A stretch of 64,000 bases of DNA from Lobosporangium transversale. Lineage: Eukaryota; Mortierellomycota; Mortierellomycetes; Mortierellales; Mortierellaceae. Both the position numbers and the translations under genes were made by a program. Within the stretch, counting starts at the first letter, position 1; the number at the start of each line of letters is the position of its first letter. Shown here piece by piece: positions 1 to 11,102 of the stretch. Under the pieces are notes generated by a model. It was not told where the DNA came from and ran no database searches. It was given only the letters and a program-made list of their open reading frames with translations. The DNA is taken from NCBI RefSeq assembly GCF_002105155.1, contig NW_019028980.1, positions 1,426,001-1,490,000 of the forward strand. Reading direction: 5' to 3'.

Positions 1-931
1 GCTCAGATGCACGCCCAGAATCCCGAAATCCCAGCACCAGACAAGGATTTTATGATTGTTGCTTTGGACCTCCTTAGCGGTCTCACCCAAGGTTTGAACA
101 CCAGTGTGGAGAGCTTGGTTGCTTCCAGCCAGCCCAGTGTGCTCCAGATCCTGAGCGTCTGCTTAGCTGTAAGTAGTAGATGATTGGTTCATGCATAGAT
201 GCATTACTCATAAGCAACTCTGGCTCACTCGCTTACTCTTCTCCGACGTATCACATCCTTTTTTTTTTTTTTTTTTTTTTATAAATGATAAATAGGATTC
301 TTCGGCTGAAGTTCGTCAGTCCTCATATGCCTTGTTGGGAGACCTCGCTATTAGCTGCTTCATGCATATTAAACCTTACCTGAACGCATTCATGAATGAG
401 CTCATTGGACAAATTCAGCCCAATACCGAGCATGTCTCTGTTTGTAATAACGCCGCCTGGGCTGCAGGAGAAATTGCCCTTCAATACGGTGAAGGTATGG
501 GTGCCTGGGTTCAACCCCTTTTGGAGCGCCTGATCCCCTTGTTGACAACTGAGACCACTCCTAGGACTTTGTTGGACAATTCGGCCATCACAATTGGTCG
601 TCTTGGATTGGTTTGCCCACAGTTGGTTGGACCTCATCTTGAGATTTTTGCTGAGGCATGGTGCCATACCTGCCGCACCATCCGTGACAATGACGAGAAG
701 GACACTGCTTTCCGTGGTCTGTGTGCTATGATCCAAGTTAACCCACAGGGCTTGATCAAGAGCCTTGCCCCCTTCTGCGACGCTGTCGCTCAATGGAGTG
801 AGGTTCCTCATGAACTTGATCAACAGTTTGGAAAGGTAGGGATCCCTGACTGGACTTCATTCAACAACACTAATGCTCCTCTCTATCGTATAATGGATCA
901 ATACTGATATTCTATTTTCTTTCTCTTCCCC

Positions 932-972
<41 letters not shown>

Positions 973-1080
973 CAGATTTTGCAGGGTTACAAGAACATGA
1001 TGGGCGCCTCATGGGAAGCCTTCGCTGCCTCACTGGCCCCTGAAACCAGAACTCGTCTTGCCCAGCGCTACGGATTGTAA
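1..1080 (+). CDS. KAP104: Transportin / karyopherin beta-2 (Kap104-like), C-terminal part
   Basis: This is the C-terminal end of an importin-beta family receptor that carries PY-NLS cargo, such as hnRNP-type RNA-binding proteins, through nuclear pores. Three exons are supported: 1-168, 296-835 and 976-1080. Both introns are GT-AG, and the joined reading frame is 271 codons ending in TAA. The translation shows tandem HEAT-repeat helices, including [19 protein letters not shown] and [12 protein letters not shown], and ends in RLAQRYGL, as expected for transportin-1/Kap104. The 5' part lies outside the window, so about two thirds of the protein is missing. Both introns carry long T runs (T22 and T33). 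Kap104 rather than another karyopherin is inferred from overall similarity. Confidence 0.9.
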
Positions 1081-1570
1081 TGAAGCTTGATCATATCAAG
1101 GACCAATGCGTTATCGACGCATTACAAAAAAAAAAAAAAAAAACAGGCATATAGGATAATAACAAAAAAAAAAAAAAAAAAAAAAAGAAAGGAGGAACAT
1201 AAAAAAATTAACAACAACAAAAGGATAACAAAGTGGGTTTTTTCGCATTATTTTTTTTTTTTTTTACATTTTTGGCACTTTTTTTTTTTTTTTTTTTTTT
1301 TTTTGTATTTTGAGAACTATTAACAAGAGGGACTATTAAAAAAAAAGAGGGTTTAATTTCTGGGACAACACACAAAAGGTATTATGTCTGGATGAGTGAA
1401 CTGGTTCCTACATTTATTTTGTAAACTACAAACAAGGCACTTGCATCTTTCTAGGCATAAGAAAAAAGAGGGATTTAGAGACACATGAATAAACAATATC
1501 CATAACTATATATACTATATATACTATATATTTATATATTTATATACAAGTTGACTTTGAGATTAAATGA
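1081..1570. other. Convergent spacer rich in A/T homopolymers
   Basis: This spacer lies between the 3' ends of the transportin and aldo/keto reductase genes. It holds several A and T runs of 15-24 bases around 1126-1305 and a TATA-type dinucleotide stretch near 1505-1545. I see no coding exon. It probably contains the 3' UTRs of both genes. Confidence 0.6.
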
Positions 1571-2578
1571 TTAGAATACGTCGGTAGGGTTCCAGCAATA
1601 GCGTGTTTGTTCTCCAGGAAGAGAGTACGCGTCTAATGCAATCATGTCCTAGAATACAATAAGAATAACAATGATGGAATGGAATGGCGTTAGAAAGCAT
1701 GGAAAAAAGGATAAAGAATTGTTACAATACGTCTTTCGGCCTTTTTATTTTCTTGCTTACATTTTGATCGATCTCAAAGGAAAATAGATCAATGTTGTTC
1801 CTGATACGCTCTGGATGAGTTGACTTTGGGATGACAACAGCGCCATGTTGTAAACCCCATCGGAGCAAGATCTGTGCTGCACGCTTTGAATATTCCTTTT
1901 GTCGCAAGGCATCATCATTAATGATAAAGGTTCCTGAAGGATCGCTTGTCGCCTGACCATCAACCTCCATGCTGGAAGAAACATCAGTGGTGGCGATGTT
2001 GGACGGAGTGGGGAAATACTTGCGGATCAAATCCGGCATGATATCCAGAGGACCTGGCATAGGAGCCGTATTATAATGAGCGTCCATTTCGGGTGGGGGT
2101 GAGGGGGTCAGGGAGACAAGTCTTCCTTCACCCAGGCTCGAATAGGCCTGGACCTGGATCCGATGCTGTTGACAGAACTGGATCAAGTCCATTTGTAACA
2201 AACGTGGATGAAGTTCAAACTGATGAACATGAGGAACGACCATGGTGCGAGCGACCGAGGCCTGTTCGGTCTCGGTCAAGCCGGGGGTGGCAGCGGTTGC
2301 GACCGATTGAGGTTGATCCACCAATTGGGTGAGATGTCGAAGGGTATAGTTGCTGACACCGATCGCTCGTAATTTTTTAGCATGGTAAAGATCTTCAAGA
2401 GCACGCCAGCTCCCTGCACGATTGATCGCATTCTGAGGATCCGACTGCTTTAGTTTTGTAGTCCTATACGTTCCAAATAGGGAAAAAAAAAAAAAAAAAA
2501 AAAAAAAAAAGAAAGAAAAGGAAAAGAAAAGGGAAAGCGTTATGAGGATGCCTAATTTTATCCTCGGCAAACAACAAA

Positions 2579-2612
<34 letters not shown>

Positions 2613-3122
2613 TGCTGTATGAGATGAGAAGCATACCCTGGCCAGTGGATAAGGTAGAGATCAATATAGTCAACTTGGAGATTTTCAAGAGAGGCCTGTA
2701 CAGCTTATAAATAAACAAAAAAAAAAAAAAAATGTAATTTTTGCATCATAGGAAAAGAATATCGTTAAGTTGAGTTGAATTGCGTTGCATTGTCTGTTTT
2801 TCTGTCCATCTTTTTTTTTTTTTTTTTTTTTTTTTTTACCTTGATAGCATGCCTCATAACCCTGATCCTTGGGTGCTATAACAATATTTTTATCGGTGAT
2901 TAGGGAATGAGCGAGAACTTTTTTTTTTTTTTTTTTTTTTTTTATTTTTATTTTTATCTTTATTTTATTTTATTTTTTTTACCCAACTTGCTTGTCAGAA
3001 ATATATCCTGGCGAGTCAGTCCTGGGACAAGATTCTGCTCCAAGATCCTCTTCAAACTTTTGCCGATCGCAACTTCATTCCTGTAAACGGCTGCTGTATC
3101 TAAGGATTCAAAAAAAAGCGTT

Positions 3123-3165
<43 letters not shown>

Positions 3166-3504
3166 TAACATCAAGAAGGATGTAGTAAAAGCAGTAAATA
3201 TATATATATATATATAAGAAAGCATTTACCAATAAGGCGGTATCCGGATCGGAGAGCCTCCAGAATGCATGCATCGATCATTTCCTCATCCTGGACTCTA
3301 TATGTTCCTACTGTATAAACATTTATTTTTTATAGAGTCAATTTACTTTTATTACTATTTTTTTTTTTTATTTTTATTCTTATTTTTTTTTTTTTTTTTC
3401 TTCTTCGATTTCAAGCTTAAGATTATATATTATTATCACATACATCCTACTGAGGGCATCTCAACTCCATTTGAGAGAGTGTATGAACGCGAAATCGTCG
3501 TCAT
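1571..3504 (-). CDS. Aldo/keto reductase, seven exons
   Basis: Predicted NADPH-dependent aldo/keto reductase, a TIM barrel enzyme that reduces carbonyl substrates. Exons on the minus strand are 3504-3444, 3310-3230, 3099-2983, 2875-2840, 2703-2637, 2463-1761 and 1648-1571. Together they make 381 codons with every phase matching. The catalytic tetrad is present at canonical spacing: Asp in LIDTAAVY (about 48), Tyr (about 53), Lys in LTSKLA (about 83) and His in LIHWPG (about 117). The cofactor-binding VIPKSTHPERIRNN stretch lies near the C-terminus. At 380 residues it is longer than the usual 280-330, because of Pro/Ser-rich insertions after VDQPQ and after AYSSLG. It shares a 180 bp divergent promoter region with ECO1. 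The substrate cannot be read from sequence. Confidence 0.9.
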
Positions 3505-3684
3505 GTTGAAGAATAAATGAAAGTTGAAAAAAAAAAAGAATGTTTCAAAAGGAATGTAGTCAATGTCTATAAACAAGTTACATTTATATAGAGTTACACA
3601 ATTTATATACGCCTAAGTGACGTGTAATTTAAAGTTTGACAAGAAAAACACGTTCTTCGTTCTCAAAAAAAAAAAAAAGTTGCC
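3505..3684. promoter_or_regulatory. Shared 180 bp bidirectional promoter region (AKR / ECO1)
   Basis: The two start codons face away from each other across only 180 bp, so both promoters and 5' UTRs must lie here or overlap the neighbouring gene. A TGACGTG motif, a CRE/bZIP-like half-site, occurs at about 3618-3624. An A14 run precedes the ECO1 start. The bZIP interpretation is inference. Confidence 0.55.
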
Positions 3685-6272
3685 ATGTCTGTAGCAATGA
3701 ACAAACTGACAGGATCAGACCCTATTGGGAACTCGGGACAACCAACTACGTTAGACACATCAAGGAGGTAACCGACTTCAGGCAAAGAAACTCATTGTCG
3801 TATTTCGTATTTCCCCCCTCTCTTTGCATTCAAACTGAAAACTCATTGGGCCGGCTCGCCTTATTCATCTTAGGGAATACAAGTTTCACAAGACCGTCAA
3901 AACCACCTATGGACGCACCAAACCCTCTCTTCCCTCCTCCTCCTCCTCTACTTCTTCTTCATCCTCTGAACAGGGCTCACTCTCCTCGCTAGGCCCATGG
4001 GCCAGCAACAGCAGCAACCACAGTAATGTTTTCGAGAGTTCCAACAGTACCCCCTCAAGGCAGAGACCTGAGTTTTCAAATCATTCTACGCGAGGAACCC
4101 GCTATCTGGTGGATAAATTGATCCACACTAAACTGAATTCAGATGACCATGGTTTTGGTCAAGAAAATGGAGTAATAGATGAGGATGAGGATGAGGATGA
4201 CGATGACGATGACGATGGCTTCCCAAAATCAACCCCTTCCGTTTCGCTCTCATCAAGTTCAAAGGAACAGTGCAAAAAGAACATAGGAGATAAAAGCGTT
4301 GCCTCTCTGAGAGATGGACTCGAACAGGAAGTAGATCTGATTCCACAGAAAGCAGCACCTTCCAAGCGTAGACTTGAAGCCTTGGAGACTGTAGTATCTA
4401 AACGACCAAGTCTGTGGACCAAAAAGACGTTGTCAATATCTGAAAGATACCATGATCCTGAACAACGACAGCAACAAGGCTTGGATCAACATGAAGTTCA
4501 GTCATCAGCACCTTCATCCAACCAGCAGAATCAGGCAACAGCTACCCCATTACCCATCGCTTCGACCATTCCTTCCTCGACTCCCTTGCCGATGAATTCA
4601 GGATCTAAAAAGAAGAAACCACTTGATGCTAAAAAGCACGACCGCGATTGCCATGCATCAGGGACCGGAACAACGATACCTTCAAAGCAGCCTACACTCT
4701 CGTCATTCTTCATGACCTACGCAGGCAAGGGCACTGGTATTCTCAAAAACAAATCTAGCACTGGCATTCAAAGCACTGACAGCAGCCACAACAGTAACAA
4801 CAGAACTGGCAGTAGTAACAGCAATGGCAGCAATCTAGACGTTACATCAGATGGGTCTGATATGAAGACTGAAGCTTTAACCTGTGGAAATTCGCATGCT
4901 ACAAAGACAGCAACTGTCACTAAGGAAGTTGAATCATCCAAGAAACTGGAACAGCTTTTTCTCTCTTTCCCAAAAGATCGGTCCAAACCTCCCATCATGC
5001 CCCCCACTTCTTCATCATCATCGTCACCATTACCATCACCATCTAAAAACCCCGCTGCGACTGCTAAGATGACTCTCAAAAAGCCTACAACGAAACTCAA
5101 GCGAGAGGATGATCAATTGAAGCAACATTATCAGTGCCCAAAGTGTGGCATGCCTTATGTGCGTGGACAACCTGAGGATGAGCGGACACATGATTCATAC
5201 CATCGAGCGGCCCTTGGCGGGGTTGACTATCCGGGTTATAAAAATGAGGTGGTTGTGGCGCAATTTAATGATATTGGAACAACTTCAGCAAACGACCAAA
5301 ACAAGAACCGTCGAGTTAGTGTAGGAACGTCGTCGTCATCTGCGATGGATTCTAATCTATCTAACTCACGGATCGTCATGATCTCCATGTCAGATGCTGG
5401 GAAGCCAGCCTCGCCAGTGGAGAAGAGGAAGGTAAATGGGGGGGGGGGGGGGAAGGAGAGAATGGTCTTTGTGCAAACCCATGCTTGCCCTTTTATTTAT
5501 TTATCTATTTATTTATTTACTTTTAATGATACCCTGGGAAAAGGAGGACTAAACTATAAATCTTTAATTTGTGTGTGTGTAGGTCAGGGAGGTACTCGAA
5601 GTAGTCAATAAGGAACTTGGTTCTGTTGACTTTGATCCGGAGCAACTTGAGTCGTGTAAAATATTCCTGTATATCTCAAACAAGAAAAAAGTCATTGGGT
5701 GTGTTGTTGCAGAGCGGATCAAACAAGGATTTGAAATTTTGAGTGCTGATTCAAGTCCTGAGGCTCTACCTACTTCATCATCACCATCATCATCAGCATC
5801 ATCATCATTAATATCGTCGTCAACAGCAACATTGTCATTGCCATCTTCTGGCTCCAATAGCAGCTGCAGCAGTATGGAAACAAAAATGATGGATTCTGAT
5901 AATCCTCCTGCAACTAATATATCGGGTATCAACGAGATTTCTATCTCCACTTCATTATCGGCATCATCGATTCCTTCTACTTCCTCTTCTTCTTCTTCTT
6001 CTTCAATGACAACTAGTGATCATTCGGGATCAGCCATTTTCTGTAGTATAGTCCCTCAATCTGCTATCTGTGGGATCAACCGCATTTGGGTATCAGCCCA
6101 TTGTCGACGTCAAGGAATTGCGAGTCGATTGCTGGATGCGGTTCGGGATCGATTTATCTACGCATGCAAGTTGGAGCGCAAAGATCTAGCATTCTCACAG
6201 CCGACAGGAGATGGCAAAGCGCTTGCAAGACATTATCTAGAGACGAATAAATTTTTGGTGTATGTGGAGTAG
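3685..6272 (+). CDS. ECO1: Cohesin N-acetyltransferase Eco1/ESCO
   Basis: Acetylates the cohesin subunit Smc3 during S phase to establish sister-chromatid cohesion. Exons are 3685-3767, 3874-5431 and 5583-6272 (776 aa). The first exon is inferred from an in-phase ATG with a GTAACC donor. Family hallmarks are the TTYGRTKP motif after the N-terminus, a PCNA-interacting PIP box QPTLSSFF near residue 298, a C2H2 zinc finger at about 448-475 (CPKCGMPY...H...YH), and the C-terminal acetyltransferase with GINRIWV, RRQGIASRLLDAVR and GKALARHYL. The region between finger and N-terminus is disordered, with acidic and Ser runs. A Ser/Thr/Pro-rich insertion of about 100 residues interrupts the acetyltransferase domain between FEIL and the IFCSIV segment. 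A G15 homopolymer sits just inside the second intron donor. Confidence 0.93.
5438..5452 (+). repeat. G15 homopolymer directly after a splice donor
   Basis: A run of 15 G lies six bases into ECO1 intron 2 (donor GTAAAT). It is the only long G/C homopolymer I saw in a window dominated by A/T runs. Confidence 0.9.
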
Positions 6273-6576
6273 TAAACTGATCATGCAAACCTTTAAGGAT
6301 TTTTTTTTTCTTACTTTATTATTGTCTTTCATTCTTTCTTTCTTGGTATCCGTAAGTTTTGTTAATATGTATATTATTGCTTTTTATTTTTTATTTTATT
6401 TTTTATTTTTTTATCCTTTTTAATATTTCTTTTTATTTGCAAATTGCTACGATACAGATTGTGTGAATGAGTGGAATGTTTTAAAAGTACAAGGAAAGCT
6501 TATGAATGAGATAGGTAGATATATATATGAATAAATGTATAATGCAAAGAGGATATATAGTATGTATATACCAAGG

Positions 6577-6608
<32 letters not shown>

Positions 6609-6612
6609 CCTT
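6273..6612. other. Convergent spacer, ECO1 / O-fucosyltransferase
   Basis: AT-rich spacer between two 3' ends, with TTTTATTTTT-type stretches around 6380-6440 and a T28 run at about 6579-6606. I see no gene. Confidence 0.6.
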
Positions 6613-8691
6613 TTATGTAACCAGCAATGTCTGTCCAGCATACCAGGTTTCGGCTCGCTTGCTGGCAGTCCTAAAGTAAGTGGAATACTCGACTCCGATC
6701 AGCAGAGTAGCTCTCGCGAGGAGTGCTCCATCGATCAAGATTGGACCGTACCGTCCAAATCGTTCTAGCGTTCCCAAGCGCTCGTGATCAACTCTGATCC
6801 AGCCCTGTGAATCAGCCTTTGCGAGTTCTGCAGGATCACGTTCATTAGTCAGAACGAGGACAGGGGGCTTTTTTGGTTTGTTGATGCTTCTGTTATTGCT
6901 ATTGTTATCGTTGTCTATAACAGACTCCGAAAGGTGTTGCTGGCGTTTAACAAGAGCGGGGTTAATATTCTCATCATACGAGGGCACTATTGAGGTAGAA
7001 TAGTCAGAAAGTGATCTGGAAGATGAAGATCTGAAATCAAAGGAGTTGACGAGCGAAATGATGTGGTCTGTGGAAGGGTAGCATCGGTTCCAGCCGTTAG
7101 GATCTGCAGGGGATGTGATACCGAGACAGTAGTGATAAAAGTCTCCTCGACGCAAATGGACGCCAATAAAAGGTTGTGGACTGGAAGCATGGATCTCAGC
7201 ATGGACCTCGGTATCTTGGTCTTTGAAACCTCTATCTTGCTGAACGGACTCAACATTGCCTGCTTGCTCCTCTGTTTGATCTCTGGGTAAAAGTTTTTCC
7301 AAGATCTCATCAATGAAATGTTCCACCTTCTCTGTGTATCGAAAGTGCTGGCCGAACTCAACCCAGGCACGATTCACTCCTCCGGGTAAGAGTCTGTAGA
7401 CATGTCCCAGACACAAGATCTCCTGCTGATTATATTCCGGCTGTTGATACCGCTCTATGACCTTATCCATGCGCCAACGGGACCAAATAGTCTTATTGTC
7501 ATTCTCGGGATCGAGATAGGGAGTCGGAATTAGCTGTGGATCAATATTATATCTCTGCTGGAATTGGCGGCCGGTCATGTCGATCCGATGATCTGCGCCA
7601 TACCCAGCCTCACTGAAGCATTTCTGGACTGCGGGGAATTTGACTGGCCGAAAGACTGGAACTTTTTTGGCTGCTGAAGAGGGAGAGAGATTGGTTCGGT
7701 AGTTTAAAGTAAGGGTATCCGTCGAAGTCGACGTGGAAGTGGATGAGGAGGATGAAAATAAGGATGGGGATGAAGATGTAGAAGAAGATGACACGATAGG
7801 TGAACCCAACTGAATCCATCTCTTGTTCACCTTTCTCTTCCTGTCCCTTTCTTTAAAGCCCTTATCCTGGTGAATGCTGAGGGATCGCTTCATTCGTCTG
7901 CCACTGCCATTCTTATTAATGTTGTCATTATTTTTGTCGTTGTTGATACTGAATATGTCTTCTGGAACACTCGATCGCTCCACAATCCCTCTCTTGGCCA
8001 AGAAGGTATCCAGCTCTTCAAGCTTCAGGCCAGTCTTCTCAGAATAATACTCGAGATCGAAGAATTCAGACCATCTGCTTGGTGCCGGCTCAGTTTGTTC
8101 GTCACCACTGATCTCCACATGTACGTTCGGGCTCAGGTTGGGGATAAGCAAGGTCCGGTTCAGAGCCTTGGCGATCAAAGAACCATGCCAAATTGAGATT
8201 AACTGGTTCGTTATACCTGCGTAAGGAATATACATCAAATATCGAGTCTCATTCTCCTGAACTCGTTTTGAGCCATAATGATCTTGTTGTTGTTGTTGTT
8301 GTTGTTGTTGTTGATGATCACCTTTAGCAGGAGAGGTTACAGGGTTTTTGGCGGGCAAGGATGTGGGCTTAGTGATTGATTTTTTGGTAGATCGCAGTTG
8401 ACGAGTCACTTTGTTTGACGAAATTTGCCTCTGAACGTTGTCACTGGATGATGATTGCAGATCCTCTTGTCCAGGAGAGGAAGGGGAAGAAAGAGAGTTT
8501 TGATCATTCTTGGTATGATAATAAGTATTGACTCTGGTTCTGAGGGAGGTAGGACGACGAGGGGTATATGAAGAGGGAAGGTAAGAAGGAGAAGGAGAAG
8601 GAGAAGGAGCTGATGAAGAGAGGATAACCCCTATGAAGAGAAAGATGCAGCAGGCAAGCAGCACCGTGAGCAATCTTGGTGGTCGCAGCAT
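6613..8691 (-). CDS. GDP-fucose protein O-fucosyltransferase-like type II membrane protein
   Basis: Predicted Golgi or ER glycosyltransferase of the O-fucosyltransferase (POFUT) family, transferring fucose from GDP-fucose to a protein or glycan acceptor. It reads as one uninterrupted exon of 692 aa from the ATG at 8691. An N-terminal signal anchor (LLTVLLACCIFLFIGVIL, about 8-25) is followed by a Ser/Pro-rich stem with a Q10 tract. The catalytic region begins at YLMYIPYAGITNQL and contains the family signature GVHLRRGDF near residue 513, with the Arg thought to contact GDP-fucose. The C-terminal motif LIGVEYSTYFRTASKRAE matches the conserved end of the fold. Low-complexity insertions with Ser, Asn and Asp runs lie inside the catalytic part. 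The acceptor is unknown; fucose-containing wall polysaccharides of these fungi are one possibility. Confidence 0.82.
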   Translation of the reverse strand: MLRPPRLLTVLLACCIFLFIGVILSSSAPSPSPSPSYLPSSYTPRRPTSLRTRVNTYYHTKNDQNSLSSPSSPGQEDLQSSSSDNVQRQISSNKVTRQLRSTKKSITKPTSLPAKNPVTSPAKGDHQQQQQQQQQQDHYGSKRVQENETRYLMYIPYAGITNQLISIWHGSLIAKALNRTLLIPNLSPNVHVEISGDEQTEPAPSRWSEFFDLEYYSEKTGLKLEELDTFLAKRGIVERSSVPEDIFSINNDKNNDNINKNGSGRRMKRSLSIHQDKGFKERDRKRKVNKRWIQLGSPIVSSSSTSSSPSLFSSSSSTSTSTSTDTLTLNYRTNLSPSSAAKKVPVFRPVKFPAVQKCFSEAGYGADHRIDMTGRQFQQRYNIDPQLIPTPYLDPENDNKTIWSRWRMDKVIERYQQPEYNQQEILCLGHVYRLLPGGVNRAWVEFGQHFRYTEKVEHFIDEILEKLLPRDQTEEQAGNVESVQQDRGFKDQDTEVHAEIHASSPQPFIGVHLRRGDFYHYCLGITSPADPNGWNRCYPSTDHIISLVNSFDFRSSSSRSLSDYSTSIVPSYDENINPALVKRQQHLSESVIDNDNNSNNRSINKPKKPPVLVLTNERDPAELAKADSQGWIRVDHERLGTLERFGRYGPILIDGALLARATLLIGVEYSTYFRTASKRAETWYAGQTLLVT
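8284..8313 (-). repeat. Coding (CAA)10 trinucleotide repeat
   Basis: Ten TTG units on the plus strand encode an uninterrupted Q10 tract in the stem region of the O-fucosyltransferase-like protein. Its length is likely variable between strains. Confidence 0.9.
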
Positions 8692-10133
8692 CCAGATTAA
8701 TGTGATCGTGTGAGATAGAGAGAAGTAATTAAGGAGGAGAGGGAGGAGTTGTTGGGTGAAATAAGTCGAGACAAGGTGAGGAGAGAGAGAGAGAGATAGG
8801 GAGAATAAGAGGAAGAGAAAGAAAAAGAGGAAAGGGAAGAGGAAGAGGAAGAGAAAGAGGAGGAAGGAAAATAGGAAGAGAAAAAGAAAAAGAAAAAACA
8901 CAGACGATCAAGGGGATTATTTCACTATCAGATTTCAAATCAAATAAACACAATTAAGCCAGGCAGCATTAGGTTGCACATGTACCAAGTTCCTGTCTGG
9001 TTCGATCCTAATCAATTAAAAAAAACGTTTTTTTTTTTTTTTTTACAATACAAGGTCCTTGAATTGTAATTGAATTGACTCTAGCCCGTGAAATGTCGCA
9101 CGAAAAAATCAAAGGGAGTGAAAATAAAAAGATCTTGGCGTCATTCTCCTCTAGTTTGTTGAGGCCAAATCTGTATTGTAATCTGGACAACCTACAATTA
9201 CAATGAAGTAACGTCAATAGGCGTGATCATGTCAGCATTCTCAGTGGTACGATTGTTGTCTGTCAAAGTAGTTCATTGGATAATTGTCAGAGTCATCGAC
9301 GTTTTGCTGAAAGACTAACACTAAATGATATCAAAAAAAAAAAAAAAAAAAAAAAAAAGTATTGCCATACTACTTCTACGCTACGGACGTTTTAATCAGA
9401 AAGTGCTTCTGTACAAAATGACGATGATGGCCAGGTTAATGAACATGAATGACAAGTTCAAACGCTTATGCGCAGATGTGTAGACATGACAAATCAACTT
9501 GGCATAATCTCAGGCGAAAACGCGCTTCAGCTCTAGTTTTTTTTTTTTTTTTTAAAAAAAAAATACTTTCACAAGTAAAAGTGATTTTCATCGGATACTA
9601 TTTAGGCAGATTGCGCGATGTGCCTACACTATGGCTCGACTAAGCAAAAGAGTATTGATTTCTTTTTTTTTTTTTTTTTTTTTTTGTGCAACAAAGAAAA
9701 AAAAAAAAATGGACATTGGCTAACGATATTTTTTAGAAAGCTGGGATATCTCTTTACCCCCAGTTACTGTAAATTGTTTAACGGAGCTGGACAATTAGAC
9801 ATCTGTCGTGTGCATTTGGCTGCTCCGCTCAGAGATCAAATATTTTTTATTTTTCTTTTCCCGCCTGTTTCAAAAGATGACAAACACTTGAATCCATTGA
9901 GTGGTCTCATTGTTGTTTGTGTTAGTCCTTCGATCTGTAGATCCTGCTCCTTTTTTGAAATGCCATTAAGTAAATAAATGCAGAGGGAAATGGGTTTTAG
10001 CATCCGTGCATCAAAATAACTTTCCCTCGTCTTCGTCTTTGCAACAATAAAAATGTCTTGCTCTTAGGTACTGTTACAAACATCGGAATGGCTCACTAGA
10101 ACCCTTTGCGCAATCATCGTCCACTAGCAATGC

Positions 10134-10164
<31 letters not shown>

Positions 10165-10392
10165 ATTTGCCTTTTTAAGCACAGAGAAGCGACAGAAGCC
10201 TGTTTGTCAGGTGCAGCCCATCCATGAAAAGTTGGATAGTATACAAGTAGATTCGATGAGGGAAGTGCTGAACCAGTTTATCAGGACGTTGAATTTGTCC
10301 TGAAGTTCGCAGCTCCAAGTGATGAAAGAAAGTACAAAAAAAAAAAAAAAAAAAAAAAAAGGGCTAAAGGATGACAATCCTATCTGAAGAGT
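8692..10392. other. 1.7 kb gene-free spacer
   Basis: The first part (about 8730-8900) is purine-rich on the plus strand, so pyrimidine-rich upstream of the O-fucosyltransferase start, and probably holds its 5' UTR and promoter. The rest has A or T runs near 9030, 9335, 9540, 9663, 10135 and 10336. Reading both strands I found no recognisable exon. Confidence 0.6.
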
Positions 10393-11061
10393 TTAATAAT
10401 GATAATAATCCTTGCTAAAGCTTGGATCTTGAATAAAGGCTGCAAGCACCTTGCTTCCTGTTTGCAAAAGAGGGTGACCAGCAACACTATAACCAGCACA
10501 CCAATAAGAGAAAATTGCAAAGTATTGATAACAGGTTTAGTTTATATTTGAACAACCTGGTGTTAGAAGCATGTGTATGACCCATATGCCATTTCAATTG
10601 TACTTACATCTGCAAAAATCGCTCCAGGCCCTCGCGACGTTGCTCAATGACTTCATCTGTGAAGCGATTAGTAAAAACTTTTCCAGGCAATGGAGGAATA
10701 TTAACTCTGGAAGACTCGCGCTCTAACACATCCCGGAACCATTCAAAGTCAGAATAACGGCGGCGGACTGATGAGTTCTTCAACTTGAAAGCTGGAATGT
10801 TTGTCTATATGGGTAGTTTTAATAATAATCATAAAAAAATTAGTCGATAGCTTTCTGACAGTGTCGCGTGCGTGCAATAAATCGACTATCTATCCCCTTA
10901 ACTATGCTCTTTTTCACCTGTTTTCATTCCGATTACGGAACGAGTTGCACAAAGAGCATTAAAAGAACAACAATTGGAACCATAGGTTGAAAAAGACGAA
11001 GGTGGTGTGTGCGCATGAACATGTGCACTTGAACTTTATGGCATATTTTCAAAAGAGGATA

Positions 11062-11102
<41 letters not shown>

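Noticed and set aside
332-907. Stand-alone transportin-like open frame ending in an intron
   Set aside because: It reads past the GTAGGG donor at 836. The true protein continues in exon 976-1080 with the conserved C-terminus.
1087-1323. Lys/Phe-rich short open frame
   Set aside because: Made of A and T runs in a 3' flank, with no protein-like content.
8692-8901. N-terminal extension of the O-fucosyltransferase
   Set aside because: Phe/Leu/Ser repeats come from purine-rich non-coding DNA, and the frame begins at GTG rather than ATG. The first ATG is at 8691.
9000-9012. GGTTCGATCC, like a tRNA T-loop
   Set aside because: The flanks do not pair as a T-stem, and no acceptor or anticodon stem fits.
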